Source of the DNA: Hominisplanchenecus faecis
Lineage (GTDB): Bacteria > Bacillota > Clostridia > Lachnospirales > Lachnospiraceae
Assembly: GCF_020687205.1 (NCBI RefSeq)
Contig: NZ_JAJEQE010000015.1
Coordinates: forward strand, 1-61,416
Direction: 5' to 3'
Length of the DNA stretch: 61,416 nt
The notes under the pieces are model-generated. The model was not told where the DNA came from, made no database searches, and worked only from the letters and a program-made list of their open reading frames with translations. A program made the translations under genes and the position numbers. Positions 27,497 through 35,143 of this stretch are shown piece after piece; positions within the stretch are counted from its first letter, which is position 1, and each line of letters begins with the position of its first letter.

Positions 27497-27877
27497 TTAC
27501 TCTTCTACTACTTCCAGTACATCCATCGGACAGGCTTTTGCACAGATACCGCATGCGATACATTTGGATGCCGGATTGCCCTCTGTCTTGACGATCAGTC
27601 CAAACGGACAGGCTTTTGCACAGGCTCCGCAACCGGTACATTTCTTTTTGTTGATCATGTAAACGCCTTTTGCATTCTGAGTGATCGCACCTTCCGGACA
27701 GGCTTCTGCACATTTGCCACACTGTGGACAGGCCATCGGGCGTACACTCTTCTTCTCTACGATCTGGATACAGGACTTGTCCGGATGAAACTCCTTATAA
27801 AAAGCCTCAGAACATGCTTCTACGCATGCAAGACAAGCCATACAGGTACTTCCTTTTTTTACTTTCAGTTTTTTCAT
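27497..27877 (-). CDS. Polyferredoxin, four 4Fe-4S motifs
   Basis: 126 aa from ATG 27877 (GGAGG 6 nt upstream). Four CxxCxxCxxxC motifs are seen: CMACLACVEAC, CPQCGKCAEACP, CTGCGACAKACP and CIACGICAKACP. This is twice the usual 2x[4Fe-4S] ferredoxin. The protein resembles electron-transfer subunits such as HycB/CooF, but there is no adjacent catalytic subunit. A free-standing low-potential electron carrier, perhaps serving Rnf, Nfn or hydrogenase, is a reasonable inference. Cytosolic. Confidence 0.88.
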   Translation of the reverse strand: MKKLKVKKGSTCMACLACVEACSEAFYKEFHPDKSCIQIVEKKSVRPMACPQCGKCAEACPEGAITQNAKGVYMINKKKCTGCGACAKACPFGLIVKTEGNPASKCIACGICAKACPMDVLEVVEE

Positions 27878-27952
27878 GTTAATCCTCCGCATTTATGTTT
27901 TTTTTTATTCTACCATTTTCAACAAAATTTCTCAATAGAGATTTTATATTTT

Positions 27953-28020
27953 GATGTGGGTGTCAAAAGTCCCCAACTATGAGCAAGCTCATGTGGATTT
28001 AGACCTTTGACCCTGGCATC
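27953..28020. repeat. Intergenic structured repeat, copy E
   Basis: A 68-bp copy with inverted ends GATGTGGGTGTCAAAAG and (reversed) GATGCCAGGGTCAAAGG. It is flanked on both sides by the 7-bp direct repeat ATATTTT (27946-27952 and 28021-28027), which looks like a target-site duplication. The right copy touches the lrgB stop codon. An internal hairpin GAGC-AA-GCTC is present. Confidence 0.72.
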
Positions 28021-28026
28021 ATATTT

Positions 28027-28719
28027 TCAGTAAAATCCAGCAAATACAGAGGCTCCGATCACAGTCAGAAGACCGGCTACCGCGATCGCCAGGCTGCTCA
28101 TCGCACCTTCCACTTCGCCCATTTCCAGTGCTTTGGCCGTCCCGATCGCATGGGAGGATGTGCCAAGTGCCAGTCCTTTTGCGATCGGCTCATAAATACG
28201 AAACAGCTTGCAGACTGCCTCTCCGATCACATTTCCGATCACGCCGGTAACAATGATCACAGCCACCGTGATGGTCACCAAACCGCCCAGTTCTTCGGAA
28301 ACGCCCATTCCGATTGCTGTTGTGATAGACTTTGGAAGCAGCGTAACATAGACATCATGCTCAAGTCCGAACAAAAATGCCAGAAGCAGGACGCTTCCAA
28401 GACTTGCCAGCACACCTGCGAGGATGCCGCAGGCAACGGCTGCCAGATTTTTCTTTAAAAGTGTCATCTGCTGATAAAGCGGCACCGCCAGACATACCGT
28501 CGCCGGAGTCAGAAGATAACTTAAATATTGGGCAGAATTTTCATAACTTTCATAATCCACCCCGCACAACATCACCACGCCGATCACAAAAATGATTGAG
28601 ATCAGCAGCGGATTTAAAAATGCATACTTGAACTTTTTCTTCAGCATAATGCCAGCTCCATATCCGATCAGACTGACCGTCACGCCAAAATATGCCGAGT
28701 TACACAATATCTCTTTCAT
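28027..28719 (-). CDS. lrgB: LrgB family protein
   Basis: 230 aa, about seven hydrophobic segments, CidB/LrgB family. Conserved sequence includes LTPATVCLAVPLYQQ, LLPKSITTAIGMGVSEELGG and LALGTSSHAIGTAKALEMGEVEGAMSSL. LrgAB/CidAB proteins are membrane components linked to murein hydrolase control, pyruvate or glycolate uptake, and lysis. It follows lrgA by 26 bp. No LytSR two-component pair lies beside it. Confidence 0.92.
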   Translation of the reverse strand: MKEILCNSAYFGVTVSLIGYGAGIMLKKKFKYAFLNPLLISIIFVIGVVMLCGVDYESYENSAQYLSYLLTPATVCLAVPLYQQMTLLKKNLAAVACGILAGVLASLGSVLLLAFLFGLEHDVYVTLLPKSITTAIGMGVSEELGGLVTITVAVIIVTGVIGNVIGEAVCKLFRIYEPIAKGLALGTSSHAIGTAKALEMGEVEGAMSSLAIAVAGLLTVIGASVFAGFY

Positions 28720-28745
28720 GTCTTTAACCTCCTGAGATCACCTTA

Positions 28746-29126
28746 TTAATCCTGCTTCTCCATCTTCTGTGCTGCCATGTTTTCTTTCAGATGCATTACT
28801 GCCTGTGCCGTTCTTCCGGTCACAACCATAACAAAGACGGTCGTGATACAAGTGATCACAAGAACCGGTACCAGAATTGCCTTTAAATCACTCCAGGTCA
28901 CGATCAGACCAACGGCGGCCGGGATAAACATCGGCGGCATGATCTCGATCAGAAAGTCCGCTGCGATCTTGACCTGCTCCAGTTTGATCACTTTTGTCAT
29001 CAGACCCGCCAGCATCAGAAGCAAACCGTAGATACTTGCCGGGATCGGCAACGGAATCAGACAGTGCAGAAATTCTCCGAGAAAGGTTACAAACATGATA
29101 ATCCCAAACTGATACAATAGTTTCAC
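28746..29126 (-). CDS. lrgA: LrgA/CidA holin-like protein
   Basis: 126 aa taking GTG 29126 as start, because AGGAGG lies 8 nt upstream; the ATG at 29147 precedes that RBS. It has four membrane helices. LGEFLHCLIPLPIPASIYGLLLML and IEIMPPMFIPAAVGLI match the LrgA/CidA holin-like family. First gene of lrgAB. No promoter identified; tRNA-Gly lies upstream on the same strand. Confidence 0.9.
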   Translation of the reverse strand: MKLLYQFGIIMFVTFLGEFLHCLIPLPIPASIYGLLLMLAGLMTKVIKLEQVKIAADFLIEIMPPMFIPAAVGLIVTWSDLKAILVPVLVITCITTVFVMVVTGRTAQAVMHLKENMAAQKMEKQD

Positions 29127-29218
29127 TTTTATTACCTCCTGTGCCATCTGGCAAACTTTTTTGATTTCCCCCGTAAAACATTTTTGCCTGCCCCAGACAG
29201 CTATTTCCGTCTCAAGGC

Positions 29219-29258
29219 AAAAAAAGGTCGATTGAATACACTATATATCCAATCGACC
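29219..29258 (-). terminator. Terminator of tRNA-Gly
   Basis: 9-bp stem GGTCGATTG / CAATCGACC with a 15-nt loop, followed on the minus strand by seven T; 16 bp beyond the tRNA. Confidence 0.85.
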
Positions 29259-29273
29259 CACCCCAAAGTATTA

Positions 29274-29346
29274 AGCGCGAGACGGGACTCGAACCCGCGG
29301 CCTCGACCTTGGCAAGGTCGCGCTCCACCAACTGAGCCACTCGCGC
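29274..29346 (-). tRNA. tRNA-Gly (GCC)
   Basis: 73 nt. Acceptor arms GCGCGAG / CTCGCGC pair fully, the D arm is GCTC..GGAGC, the anticodon stem CGACC / GGTCG encloses TTGCCAA with anticodon GCC (complement of 29311-29313), and the T arm is GCGGG-TTCGAGT-CCCGT. CCA is not encoded. A strong terminator follows. Confidence 0.97.
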
Positions 29347-29501
29347 ATTTTTTATTTCTGCCTGTCTCTCAGGCACGTTTCATATGATACAACAGGTTTC
29401 TGGATTTGTCAACTGCTTTTTTTGTTTTTTTGCCATATTTTTTTTATTTTCCTGCTATACTTTTTTTATACATCCCATAGCCATTGTTTATTGTTTTTTT
29501 A

Positions 29502-29531
29502 TTAGCAAAATTCACTGTTTTATGGTAAAAT
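29502..29531 (+). promoter_or_regulatory. Possible promoter of citrate synthase
   Basis: TTAGCA (29502-29507), 18-bp spacer, TAAAAT (29526-29531). It is a moderate match and lies about 360 bp upstream of the gene. Confidence 0.45.
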
Positions 29532-29548
29532 AGTAAGTATATTTTGGT

Positions 29549-29602
29549 GATGCCAAGACGAAAAGAATTACTTTTCCGGTAACAAAGCGATTCATTGGCA
29601 TC
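29549..29602. repeat. Intergenic repeat, copy G (short)
   Basis: A 54-bp unit with inverted ends GATGCCAA / TTGGCATC, lying 19 bp before the long copy C. Confidence 0.6.
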
Positions 29603-29621
29603 ATTTCGAATACTATATAGA

Positions 29622-29857
29622 GATGCCAGGGTCAAAAGCCTGAAACCACGATGTGCTTGCACAAGAGTGGTTTTATGGCTTAATGACCCGCCCCGATATG
29701 AGCATAAAAGTGAAGCGTAAGCTTTACGATATGCGAATATTGGGGTGCTATGTGCCAGTGGCACATGTTTAGCACCGACCGAAGCGGAGCGTAGAAAGAA
29801 TTGTGGGAGTACGAAGTACGGAACAATTCGTATGGCATCTTTTGACCCCAACATCAT
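29622..29857 (+). repeat. Intergenic structured repeat, copy C (long)
   Basis: A 236-bp element with ends GATGCCAGGGTCAAAAG and CTTTTGACCCCAACATC. Between them are four successive foldable domains: (1) GGGTCA..TGACCC enclosing AAACCAC/GTGGTTT; (2) CCCCGATAT / ATATTGGGG enclosing GTGAAGC-GTAA-GCTTTAC; (3) GGTGCTA / TAGCACC enclosing TGTGCCA-G-TGGCACA; (4) the shared hairpin GAATTGT-GGGA-GTAC-GAA-GTAC-GGA-ACAATTC (29798-29829). Flanks ATATAGA / ATATAAA resemble a 7-bp duplication. It ends 32 bp before the citrate synthase start codon. Confidence 0.78.
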
Positions 29858-29889
29858 ATAAAAGAAATAATGAAACGGAGGAACTGCCA

Positions 29890-31248
29890 ATGAATATTTA
29901 TTCAGAAATTACACCTGAAATATTGTCTCTGACAAAACTTGCAGAAAGTACCAGCAAGATTGACCCTGCCCTTTACACCAAATATGATGTAAAACGCGGA
30001 CTGCGTGATATCAATGGTAAGGGTGTGCTGGCAGGTCTTACTGATATCGGCAATGTCCATGCTTATGATATGGTAGACGGAAAACAGGTTCCATGCGAAG
30101 GAAAGCTTTACTACCGCGGATATAATATCGAAGATCTTGTAAACGGTTTTATCAGAGATCAGCGTTTTGGCTTTGAAGAAGTTACTTACCTGCTTCTGTT
30201 CGGAAAGCTCCCATCAAAAGAGGACCTGAAAGAATTTTCCAATATGTTGGCAGCATATCGTTCTCTTCCTACCAGCTTTGTCAGAGATATTATTTTAAAA
30301 GCACCGAGCCAAGACATGATGAATACGCTTGCCCGCAGTGTTCTGACACTCTATACTTACGATGACCGTGCAGACGACATCTCACTTCCGAATGTACTGC
30401 GTCAGTGCTTGCAGCTGATTGCACTGTTTCCGATGCTTTCCGTATATGGCTATCAGGCATACAGCCATTATCACGATGGAAAGAGTCTTTATATCCATAT
30501 GCCTGATCCATCACTTTCCACTGCGGAAAATCTGCTCCATATTCTCCGTCCGGACAGTAAATACACCAATCTCGAGGCCCACATCCTTGACATTGCACTG
30601 GTGCTGCATATGGAACACGGCGGTGGTAACAACTCTACGTTCACCACTCATGTGGTATCTTCTTCTGGTACAGACACCTACTCTACTATAGCATCTTCCC
30701 TTGGCTCTTTAAAAGGTCCGAAACACGGCGGTGCCAACATCAAAGTTGTCCGTATGTTTGAAGATATGAAGAAAACCGTCAAAGACTGTAACAACGAAAA
30801 AGAAGTTGGTGATTATCTGCGTGCCCTGCTGAACAAAGACGCTTTCGATCACGCCGGTCTGATCTATGGTATGGGACATGCTGTTTACTCTCTTTCTGAT
30901 CCGCGTGCCAATATTTTCAAGGGTTTCGTAGAGAAACTTTCCAAAGAAAAAGGCAGAGAAGAAGAGTTCCAGCTTTATTCTATGGTGGAACGCCTTGCAC
31001 CACAGATCATTGCCGAAGAACGCAAGATCTACAAAGGTGTCAGTGCCAACGTGGACTTCTACAGCGGATTTGTATACAGTATGCTGGATCTGCCTACGCA
31101 GCTCTTCACACCGATCTTTGCGATCGCCCGTGTGGTTGGCTGGAGTGCCCACCGCCTCGAAGAGCTTGCCAATAACGGAAAAATTATCCGTCCTGCATAC
31201 AAAGGCATTTCTGAGATTAAAGATTATGTTCCGATTGAAAAACGTTAA
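29890..31248 (+). CDS. gltA: Citrate synthase
   Basis: 452 aa from ATG 29890, with GGAGGA upstream; the open frame to 29803 runs through repeat C. It condenses acetyl-CoA and oxaloacetate. Conserved sequence includes LYYRGYNIEDLV, LHMEHGGGNNSTFTTHVVSSSGTDTYS (active-site His), GSLKGPKHGGAN and GMGHAVYSLSDPRA (second active-site His and the Asp). The domain content fits a single-chain Si-type enzyme. Without a full TCA cycle it would feed 2-oxoglutarate and glutamate synthesis. It is monocistronic, and its leader carries two dispersed repeats. Confidence 0.93.
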   Translation: MNIYSEITPEILSLTKLAESTSKIDPALYTKYDVKRGLRDINGKGVLAGLTDIGNVHAYDMVDGKQVPCEGKLYYRGYNIEDLVNGFIRDQRFGFEEVTYLLLFGKLPSKEDLKEFSNMLAAYRSLPTSFVRDIILKAPSQDMMNTLARSVLTLYTYDDRADDISLPNVLRQCLQLIALFPMLSVYGYQAYSHYHDGKSLYIHMPDPSLSTAENLLHILRPDSKYTNLEAHILDIALVLHMEHGGGNNSTFTTHVVSSSGTDTYSTIASSLGSLKGPKHGGANIKVVRMFEDMKKTVKDCNNEKEVGDYLRALLNKDAFDHAGLIYGMGHAVYSLSDPRANIFKGFVEKLSKEKGREEEFQLYSMVERLAPQIIAEERKIYKGVSANVDFYSGFVYSMLDLPTQLFTPIFAIARVVGWSAHRLEELANNGKIIRPAYKGISEIKDYVPIEKR

Positions 31249-31282
31249 GATTACAAAAACATTTTTAAATACAAAGCGACAC

Positions 31283-31325
31283 AAAAGTGCCGGAAGAACC
31301 TTTCATTCTTCCGACACTTTTTCTT
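31283..31325. terminator. Convergent terminator between citrate synthase and the RHH gene
   Basis: 14-bp stem AAAAGTGCCGGAAGA / TCTTCCGACACTTTT with one mismatch, flanked by A and T runs; it can serve both directions. Confidence 0.88.
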
Positions 31326-31333
31326 TTTACATC

Positions 31334-31537
31334 TCAGATGTCTAATTCCGGCGGTTCATCCATTGTTTCGGATACATACTTGCCGTTTTTTTTACGTTGC
31401 CTTACACATTCTGTGAGCAGATATTCAATCTGCCCGTTTACGGAGCGAAAATCATCTTCTGCCCAGGCTGCGATCTGATCATACAGTTTTGCCGAGAGCC
31501 TGAGCGGGATCTGTTTCTTCGGTCTGCCCTCTGTCAT
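31334..31537 (-). CDS. Small ribbon-helix-helix (Arc-like) DNA-binding protein
   Basis: 67 aa. PKKQIPLRLSAKLYDQIAAWAEDDFRSVNGQIEYLLTECV matches the Arc/MetJ ribbon-helix-helix pattern: one beta strand (QIPLRLS) followed by two helices with an N-terminal G-type turn (SVNGQI). The stop of the SPFH gene and this ATG are separated by 1 bp, so the proteins are co-expressed. A 24-bp perfect palindrome over the promoter of this operon (32785-32808) is a natural target for a symmetrical RHH dimer, so autoregulation is inferred. It is not accompanied by a toxin gene. Confidence 0.85.
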   Translation of the reverse strand: MTEGRPKKQIPLRLSAKLYDQIAAWAEDDFRSVNGQIEYLLTECVRQRKKNGKYVSETMDEPPELDI

Positions 31538-31538
31538 A

Positions 31539-32561
31539 TCAGTACAGACTTCCTGAATTTACAACCGGCTGTGCATCGTGATTTCCACAGAGCACGACAA
31601 GAAGATTGGAGACCATGGCAGCTTTTCGCTCCTCATCTAATTCGACTACCTGATTCTCATTCAGACGCTCCAGTGCCATCTCAACCATACCGACTGCTCC
31701 GTCAACGATCATCTTTCTCGCATCAATGATCGCTGATGCCTGCTGTCTCTGAAGCATAACGGCTGCGATCTCCGGTGCATAGGCAAGATAGGTGATACGT
31801 GCCTCTATGATCTCCAGACCGGCTTCTGCTACTTTCTTCTGGATCTCATCGCGGATGCGTCCTGCAACAATTTCGCTGGAACCACGCAGGCTGCCTTCAT
31901 CGGCAATGCCGTCACCGGTCGTATCGACATTCGGTGCCACATCGTAAGGATAAATACGCACGATATTTCGCAGGGCACTGTCACACTGCAGGGAAAGATA
32001 TTCCTTGTAGTTGTCGACATGGAAAACAGCTTTTGCCGTATCGGTCACACGCCACATCACAGCGATCCCAATTTCCACCGGATTACCGAGGCAGTCATTG
32101 ATCTTCTGACGGTTGTTGTTGAGTGTCATGATCTTCAGGGAAATCTTTTTGTTTGGAACCGATGCATTTGCAGAAGCATTTGCACCTGTTGCCGCAACCA
32201 GCACGGATTTCGCACTGTTTCCGCCATCCACATCCCCGCTCTGGTTCAGTTTGGTCTTTGCTGCCGGGTTCACACTGCTGCAGAATGGATTTACCCAGTA
32301 AAATCCTGCATCTTTCAAAGTGCCGACATACTTACCGAACAGAGTAAGCACCAAAGCTTCCTGCGGTTTCAGAACTTTAAGTCCCAGAAACGGGATCCAG
32401 CCGATGGAAATCCAGATGATTGCCAGTAGCATAAGCGGAATCAACTCGGTAATCGCACTGACAAGCATGATGCCTGCAGCTGCTGCATAAAAAATGATAA
32501 ACAGCAACATCATTGCCATGCCATTTTTCCTGTTGTTCAAAACTTTTTCCTTGATATCCAT
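31539..32561 (-). CDS. SPFH/Band 7 domain membrane protein
   Basis: 340 aa. Two hydrophobic segments near the N-terminus (residues about 15-37 and 40-60) form a membrane hairpin, then the SPFH domain runs from KPQEALVLTLFGKYVGTLKDAGFYWVNPF to EARITYLAYAPEIAAVMLQRQQASAIIDARK. A Gly/Asn/Ala-rich insertion (about residues 105-135) is unusual. SPFH proteins scaffold lipid microdomains or hold proteases. It lacks the NfeD partner commonly found beside flotillins; its operon partner is instead a small RHH regulator. AAAGGAGG precedes the ATG. The promoter and palindromic operator are about 240 bp upstream. Confidence 0.87.
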   Translation of the reverse strand: MDIKEKVLNNRKNGMAMMLLFIIFYAAAAGIMLVSAITELIPLMLLAIIWISIGWIPFLGLKVLKPQEALVLTLFGKYVGTLKDAGFYWVNPFCSSVNPAAKTKLNQSGDVDGGNSAKSVLVAATGANASANASVPNKKISLKIMTLNNNRQKINDCLGNPVEIGIAVMWRVTDTAKAVFHVDNYKEYLSLQCDSALRNIVRIYPYDVAPNVDTTGDGIADEGSLRGSSEIVAGRIRDEIQKKVAEAGLEIIEARITYLAYAPEIAAVMLQRQQASAIIDARKMIVDGAVGMVEMALERLNENQVVELDEERKAAMVSNLLVVLCGNHDAQPVVNSGSLY

Positions 32562-32589
32562 AATCCTTTCCTCCTTTAATTATTTTTGT

Positions 32590-32757
32590 GATGCCAGGGT
32601 TAAAAGGTCAAAATGTCGTTCTTGCTTGCGAGATAAGACATTCGAACTTGAAACCCGCTAAACACGAGGAAGCAGCTATTTACGCAGTAAATCTGCGGAT
32701 TCCGAATGTTTATAGAATTGCGGGAGTTATTTTATAACGGAGCAATTCGCAGGCATC
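32590..32757. repeat. Intergenic structured repeat, copy B
   Basis: 168 bp starting GATGCCAGGGTTAAAAGG and ending GGCATC. It aligns with copy A over most of its length and carries the shared hairpin GAATTGC-GGGA-GTTAT...ATAAC-GGA-GCAATTC (32715-32748). It lies in the 5' leader of the SPFH gene. Confidence 0.75.
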
Positions 32758-32784
32758 ATTTAGTTTTAAAACATCTTTTCGGTT

Positions 32785-32808
32785 TATTAAAATGATATCA
32801 TTTTAATA
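32785..32808. promoter_or_regulatory. 24-bp perfect palindrome, probable operator
   Basis: Half-site TATTAAAATGAT, perfectly repeated in inverted orientation with no spacer. It covers the -10 box of the SPFH operon, so a bound protein would block transcription. The RHH protein of the same operon is the obvious candidate. Confidence 0.7.
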
Positions 32809-32820
32809 TCAGTTTGTCAA
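32792..32820 (-). promoter_or_regulatory. Promoter of the SPFH-RHH operon
   Basis: Minus strand TTGACA (32815-32820, perfect), 17-bp spacer, TATCAT (32792-32797). The -10 lies in the palindrome. Confidence 0.8.
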
Positions 32821-32838
32821 TATTTTCTTATGGTAATG

Positions 32839-32900
32839 TTTAAAGTCAAACGCATGCAAGATCTGCACTCGATCTTGATCAGCCTGACTGACCATTGATC
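32839..32900. repeat. AACGCATG-family repeat, copy H
   Basis: Starts TTTAAAGTCAAACGCATG, then AAGATC/GATCTT hairpin and ATCAGCCTGACTGACC. The first 18 nt match the element at 59235-59252 at 16 positions, and both continue with (G/A)TCAG...CTGAC. Confidence 0.5.
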
Positions 32901-32903
32901 CGA

Positions 32904-32945
32904 CAAAAAAAAATCGCCACCTGCTCTCAGGTGACGATTTCTTTT
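32904..32945 (-). terminator. Terminator of unassigned minus-strand transcript
   Basis: 13-bp stem AAATCGCCACCTG / CAGGTGACGATTT with one mismatch; on the minus strand it is followed by nine T. No gene lies directly upstream on that strand after the leuCD terminator, so it may end a transcript covering the structured element 33001-33160. Confidence 0.7.
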
Positions 32946-33000
32946 CAAAATACCAGAAGCATTAAGCCAAATGGTATTTCAGTCTCGCATATATTTGATT

Positions 33001-33160
33001 TGAACGCAGAGAAGCATTCCCCCGCTTCAAGTGTGCAGAGCACTAAGCGGTGAGTGAGGGGGATGCTTATGTCAGTGGGAATTGAAAGCTCACACTGACA
33101 GGTCGCGAAGCGACTGCGTTCATGAGCAAGTAGCGAAGCGGATTGTGAATGTCCGCTTTA
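33001..33160. other. Multi-branched structured element, possible non-coding RNA
   Basis: An outer 9-bp stem TGAACGCAG (33001-33009) / CTGCGTTCA (33114-33122) encloses three arms. Arm one is AAGCAT-CCCCC (33012-33023) / GGGGGATGCTT (33058-33068), continued by CCGCTT/AAGCGG and AGTG/CACT. Arm two is TGTCAGTG (33070-33077) / CACTGACA (33093-33100). Arm three is GTCGC-GAA-GCGAC (33102-33114). A further hairpin AAGCGGA / TCCGCTT (33136-33158) follows. It lies between two minus-strand terminators. There is no coding potential. The strand is undetermined. Confidence 0.6.
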
Positions 33161-33178
33161 CGATTACTCCTTATACTC

Positions 33179-33226
33179 AAAAAAGATTTCATATCTGATA
33201 AAAATCAGATACGAAATCTTTTTTAT
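33179..33226 (-). terminator. Terminator of leuCD
   Basis: AAAAAAGATTTC..ATCTGAT / ATCAGAT..GAAATCTTTTTT stem with A and T runs both sides, 47 bp beyond the leuD stop. Confidence 0.88.
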
Positions 33227-33272
33227 GATTCAGACTATTATTTAATCAATTGAGCACTTTGCCTACAACGCT

Positions 33273-33761
33273 TTAGTTCTTTCCATTAATATAGGAAATA
33301 AGGCCTTCTGCTTTGATGATCTTCTGCATAAACTCCGGGAACGCCTGTCCTTTAAACTCGGTTCCTTTTGTGCGATTGTAGATCATGCCGCTGTCAAAAT
33401 CTACTTCTACATCATCGCCGTCCTCGATGCCTTTGGATGCTTCCGGACACTCGATGATCGGCAGTCCGATGTTGATCGCATTGCGGTAGAAAATACGTGC
33501 AAAAGTCTCTGCGATGACACAGCTTACACCTGCTGCCTTGATGGCGATCGGTGCATGTTCTCTGGAAGATCCGCAGCCGAAATTTTTCTCAGCTACAATG
33601 ATATCTCCCTTATGAACTTTGTTTACAAACTCTTTATCAATATCTTCCATGCAGTGTGTTGCCAGTTCTGCCGGATCGGAAGAATTCAGATATCTTGCCG
33701 GAATGATAACATCGGTATCTACATTGTTTCCATATTTAAATACTTTACCATGTGCTTTCAT
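33273..33761 (-). CDS. leuD: 3-isopropylmalate dehydratase small subunit
   Basis: 162 aa, the short archaeal/clostridial LeuD type. Conserved: [48 protein letters not shown] and [15 protein letters not shown]. Together with LeuC it isomerises 2- to 3-isopropylmalate in leucine synthesis. It starts 12 bp after leuC. leuA and leuB are not in the window, and this HACN-like class can also act on related acids, so leucine synthesis is the most likely but not the only role. Confidence 0.92.
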   Translation of the reverse strand: MKAHGKVFKYGNNVDTDVIIPARYLNSSDPAELATHCMEDIDKEFVNKVHKGDIIVAEKNFGCGSSREHAPIAIKAAGVSCVIAETFARIFYRNAINIGLPIIECPEASKGIEDGDDVEVDFDSGMIYNRTKGTEFKGQAFPEFMQKIIKAEGLISYINGKN

Positions 33762-33773
33762 CTTATCTTCCTC

Positions 33774-35042
33774 CTATAATCCAAGCTCTGCCGGTGCGGA
33801 AATCTTTCCGGTCACTGCACTTGCTGCTGCAACTGCAGGGTTTGCCAGATATACTTCTGATTTTACATGTCCCATACGGCCCACGAAGTTACGGTTGGTA
33901 GTGGAGATACAACGCTCACCCTCTGCCAGGATACCCATGTAGCCGCCAAGGCATGGTCCGCAGGTCGGTGTGCTGACAACTGCTCCTGCTTCGATGAAGA
34001 TTTCCAGCAGTCCTTCTCTCATAGCCTGCAGATAAATCTGCTGTGTTGCCGGGATCACGATACAGCGGACACCTTTTTTCACTTTGCGTCCTTTTAAGAT
34101 CTCTGCTGCACAACGCAGATCTTCGATACGTCCGTTTGTACAGGAACCGATCACAGACTGATCGATCACAACATCTTCTGTGATCTCATCGATGCTCCTG
34201 GTGTTTTCTGGAAGATGCGGGAATGCTACGGTTGATTTCAGAGTGCTGAGGTCAATGGTATATTCCTGTTCGTATACGGCATCTTCATCTGCTTCATAGA
34301 CTTTATATGGACGTTTGGAATGTTCTTTCATATATGCAACGGTCAGGTCATCTACCGGGAAGATACCGTTCTTGCCACCGGCTTCGATCGCCATGTTTGC
34401 GATCGTGAAACGGTCATCCATGCTCAGGTATTTGATTCCTTCACCAACAAATTCCATGGATTTGTAAAGAGCTCCGTCCACACCGATCAGTCCGATGATG
34501 TGCAGGATCACATCTTTGCCGCTTACCCATTTTGCCGGTTTGCCGACCAGGTTAAATTTAATTGCAGACGGTACTTTAAACCATGCTTTTCCGGTTACCA
34601 TACCGGCTGCCATGTCGGTACTTCCAACACCGGTGGAGAATGCTCCCAGTGCTCCGTATGTACAGGTATGAGAATCTGCACCAATGATCACATCTCCTGC
34701 CACGGTCAGTCCTTTTTCCGGAAGCAGTGCGTGTTCGATTCCCATCTCTCCTACGTCAAAATAATTGGTGATCTCATTTTTACAGGCAAATTCACGTACA
34801 CATTTGCAGTGTTCTGCTGATTTGATATCTTTATTCGGGATAAAATGATCCATTACCAGTGCGATCTTATCCTTGTCAAATACTTCCTGTTTTTTAAACT
34901 TGTCCATCTCATGAATGGCAACCGGGGAAGTAATATCATTTCCCAGGACCAGATCCAGATCTGCCTCGATCAGCTGACCGGCTTCTACACTTGGTAATCC
35001 TGCATGAGCTGCAAGAATTTTCTGTGTCATCGTCATTCCCAT
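33774..35042 (-). CDS. leuC: 3-isopropylmalate dehydratase large subunit
   Basis: 422 aa from ATG 35042, with GAGGAGG 9 nt upstream. Aconitase-superfamily enzyme with a [4Fe-4S] cluster bound by Cys in [13 protein letters not shown] and [36 protein letters not shown] is the typical substrate/Fe-S segment. Length fits the short IPMI/HACN class. A promoter lies 100 bp upstream; the leader has two small hairpins and a possible 11-codon upstream frame without Leu codons, so no classical leucine attenuator is apparent. Confidence 0.93.
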   Translation of the reverse strand: MGMTMTQKILAAHAGLPSVEAGQLIEADLDLVLGNDITSPVAIHEMDKFKKQEVFDKDKIALVMDHFIPNKDIKSAEHCKCVREFACKNEITNYFDVGEMGIEHALLPEKGLTVAGDVIIGADSHTCTYGALGAFSTGVGSTDMAAGMVTGKAWFKVPSAIKFNLVGKPAKWVSGKDVILHIIGLIGVDGALYKSMEFVGEGIKYLSMDDRFTIANMAIEAGGKNGIFPVDDLTVAYMKEHSKRPYKVYEADEDAVYEQEYTIDLSTLKSTVAFPHLPENTRSIDEITEDVVIDQSVIGSCTNGRIEDLRCAAEILKGRKVKKGVRCIVIPATQQIYLQAMREGLLEIFIEAGAVVSTPTCGPCLGGYMGILAEGERCISTTNRNFVGRMGHVKSEVYLANPAVAAASAVTGKISAPAELGL

Positions 35043-35143
35043 GTCTTGTTTCCTCCTCATTCTCGTGTTTCATGCAGAAACTTTTCTTTCTGCATACTCT
35101 GGCATTGAAATACCGCCTTTTGCGGATTTTAAACCTGTTTTTT

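Larger units (their letters stand above)
29347..29889. other. 543-bp leader region of citrate synthase
   Basis: No gene. It contains a possible promoter (29502-29531), then repeat copy G (29549-29602) and the long repeat copy C (29622-29857). If the promoter call is right, both elements are transcribed in a 5' leader of about 350 nt. Confidence 0.6.
32562..33272. other. 711-bp intergenic region rich in structured elements
   Basis: No protein gene is seen. From left to right: repeat copy B (32590-32757), promoter with palindromic operator (32785-32820), repeat of the AACGCATG family (32839-32900), terminator (32904-32945), a hairpin AATACCA/TGGTATT (32949-32980), a multi-branched element (33001-33160) and the leuCD terminator (33179-33226). 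Confidence 0.7.

Noticed and set aside
29803-29889. Longer citrate synthase start at 29803
   Set aside because: The extra residues come from repeat copy C and no RBS precedes 29803. ATG 29890 has GGAGGA at proper spacing.
31334-31537. Antitoxin of a toxin-antitoxin pair
   Set aside because: The RHH protein is partnered with an SPFH protein of 340 aa, not a small toxin. There is no RelE, PemK or similar gene adjacent.
33001-33160. TnpB/IscB guide RNA remnant
   Set aside because: The GTAGCGAAGCGG motif resembles guide-RNA scaffolds, but the GAAGCCC-hairpin-GGGTAGTTCAC ending seen at 61264 is missing and no nuclease remnant is near.
35043-35140. T-box or leucine attenuator before leuC
   Set aside because: The leader is only about 95 nt, no T-box sequence (TGGNACCGCG-like) is present, and the small upstream frame has no Leu codons.
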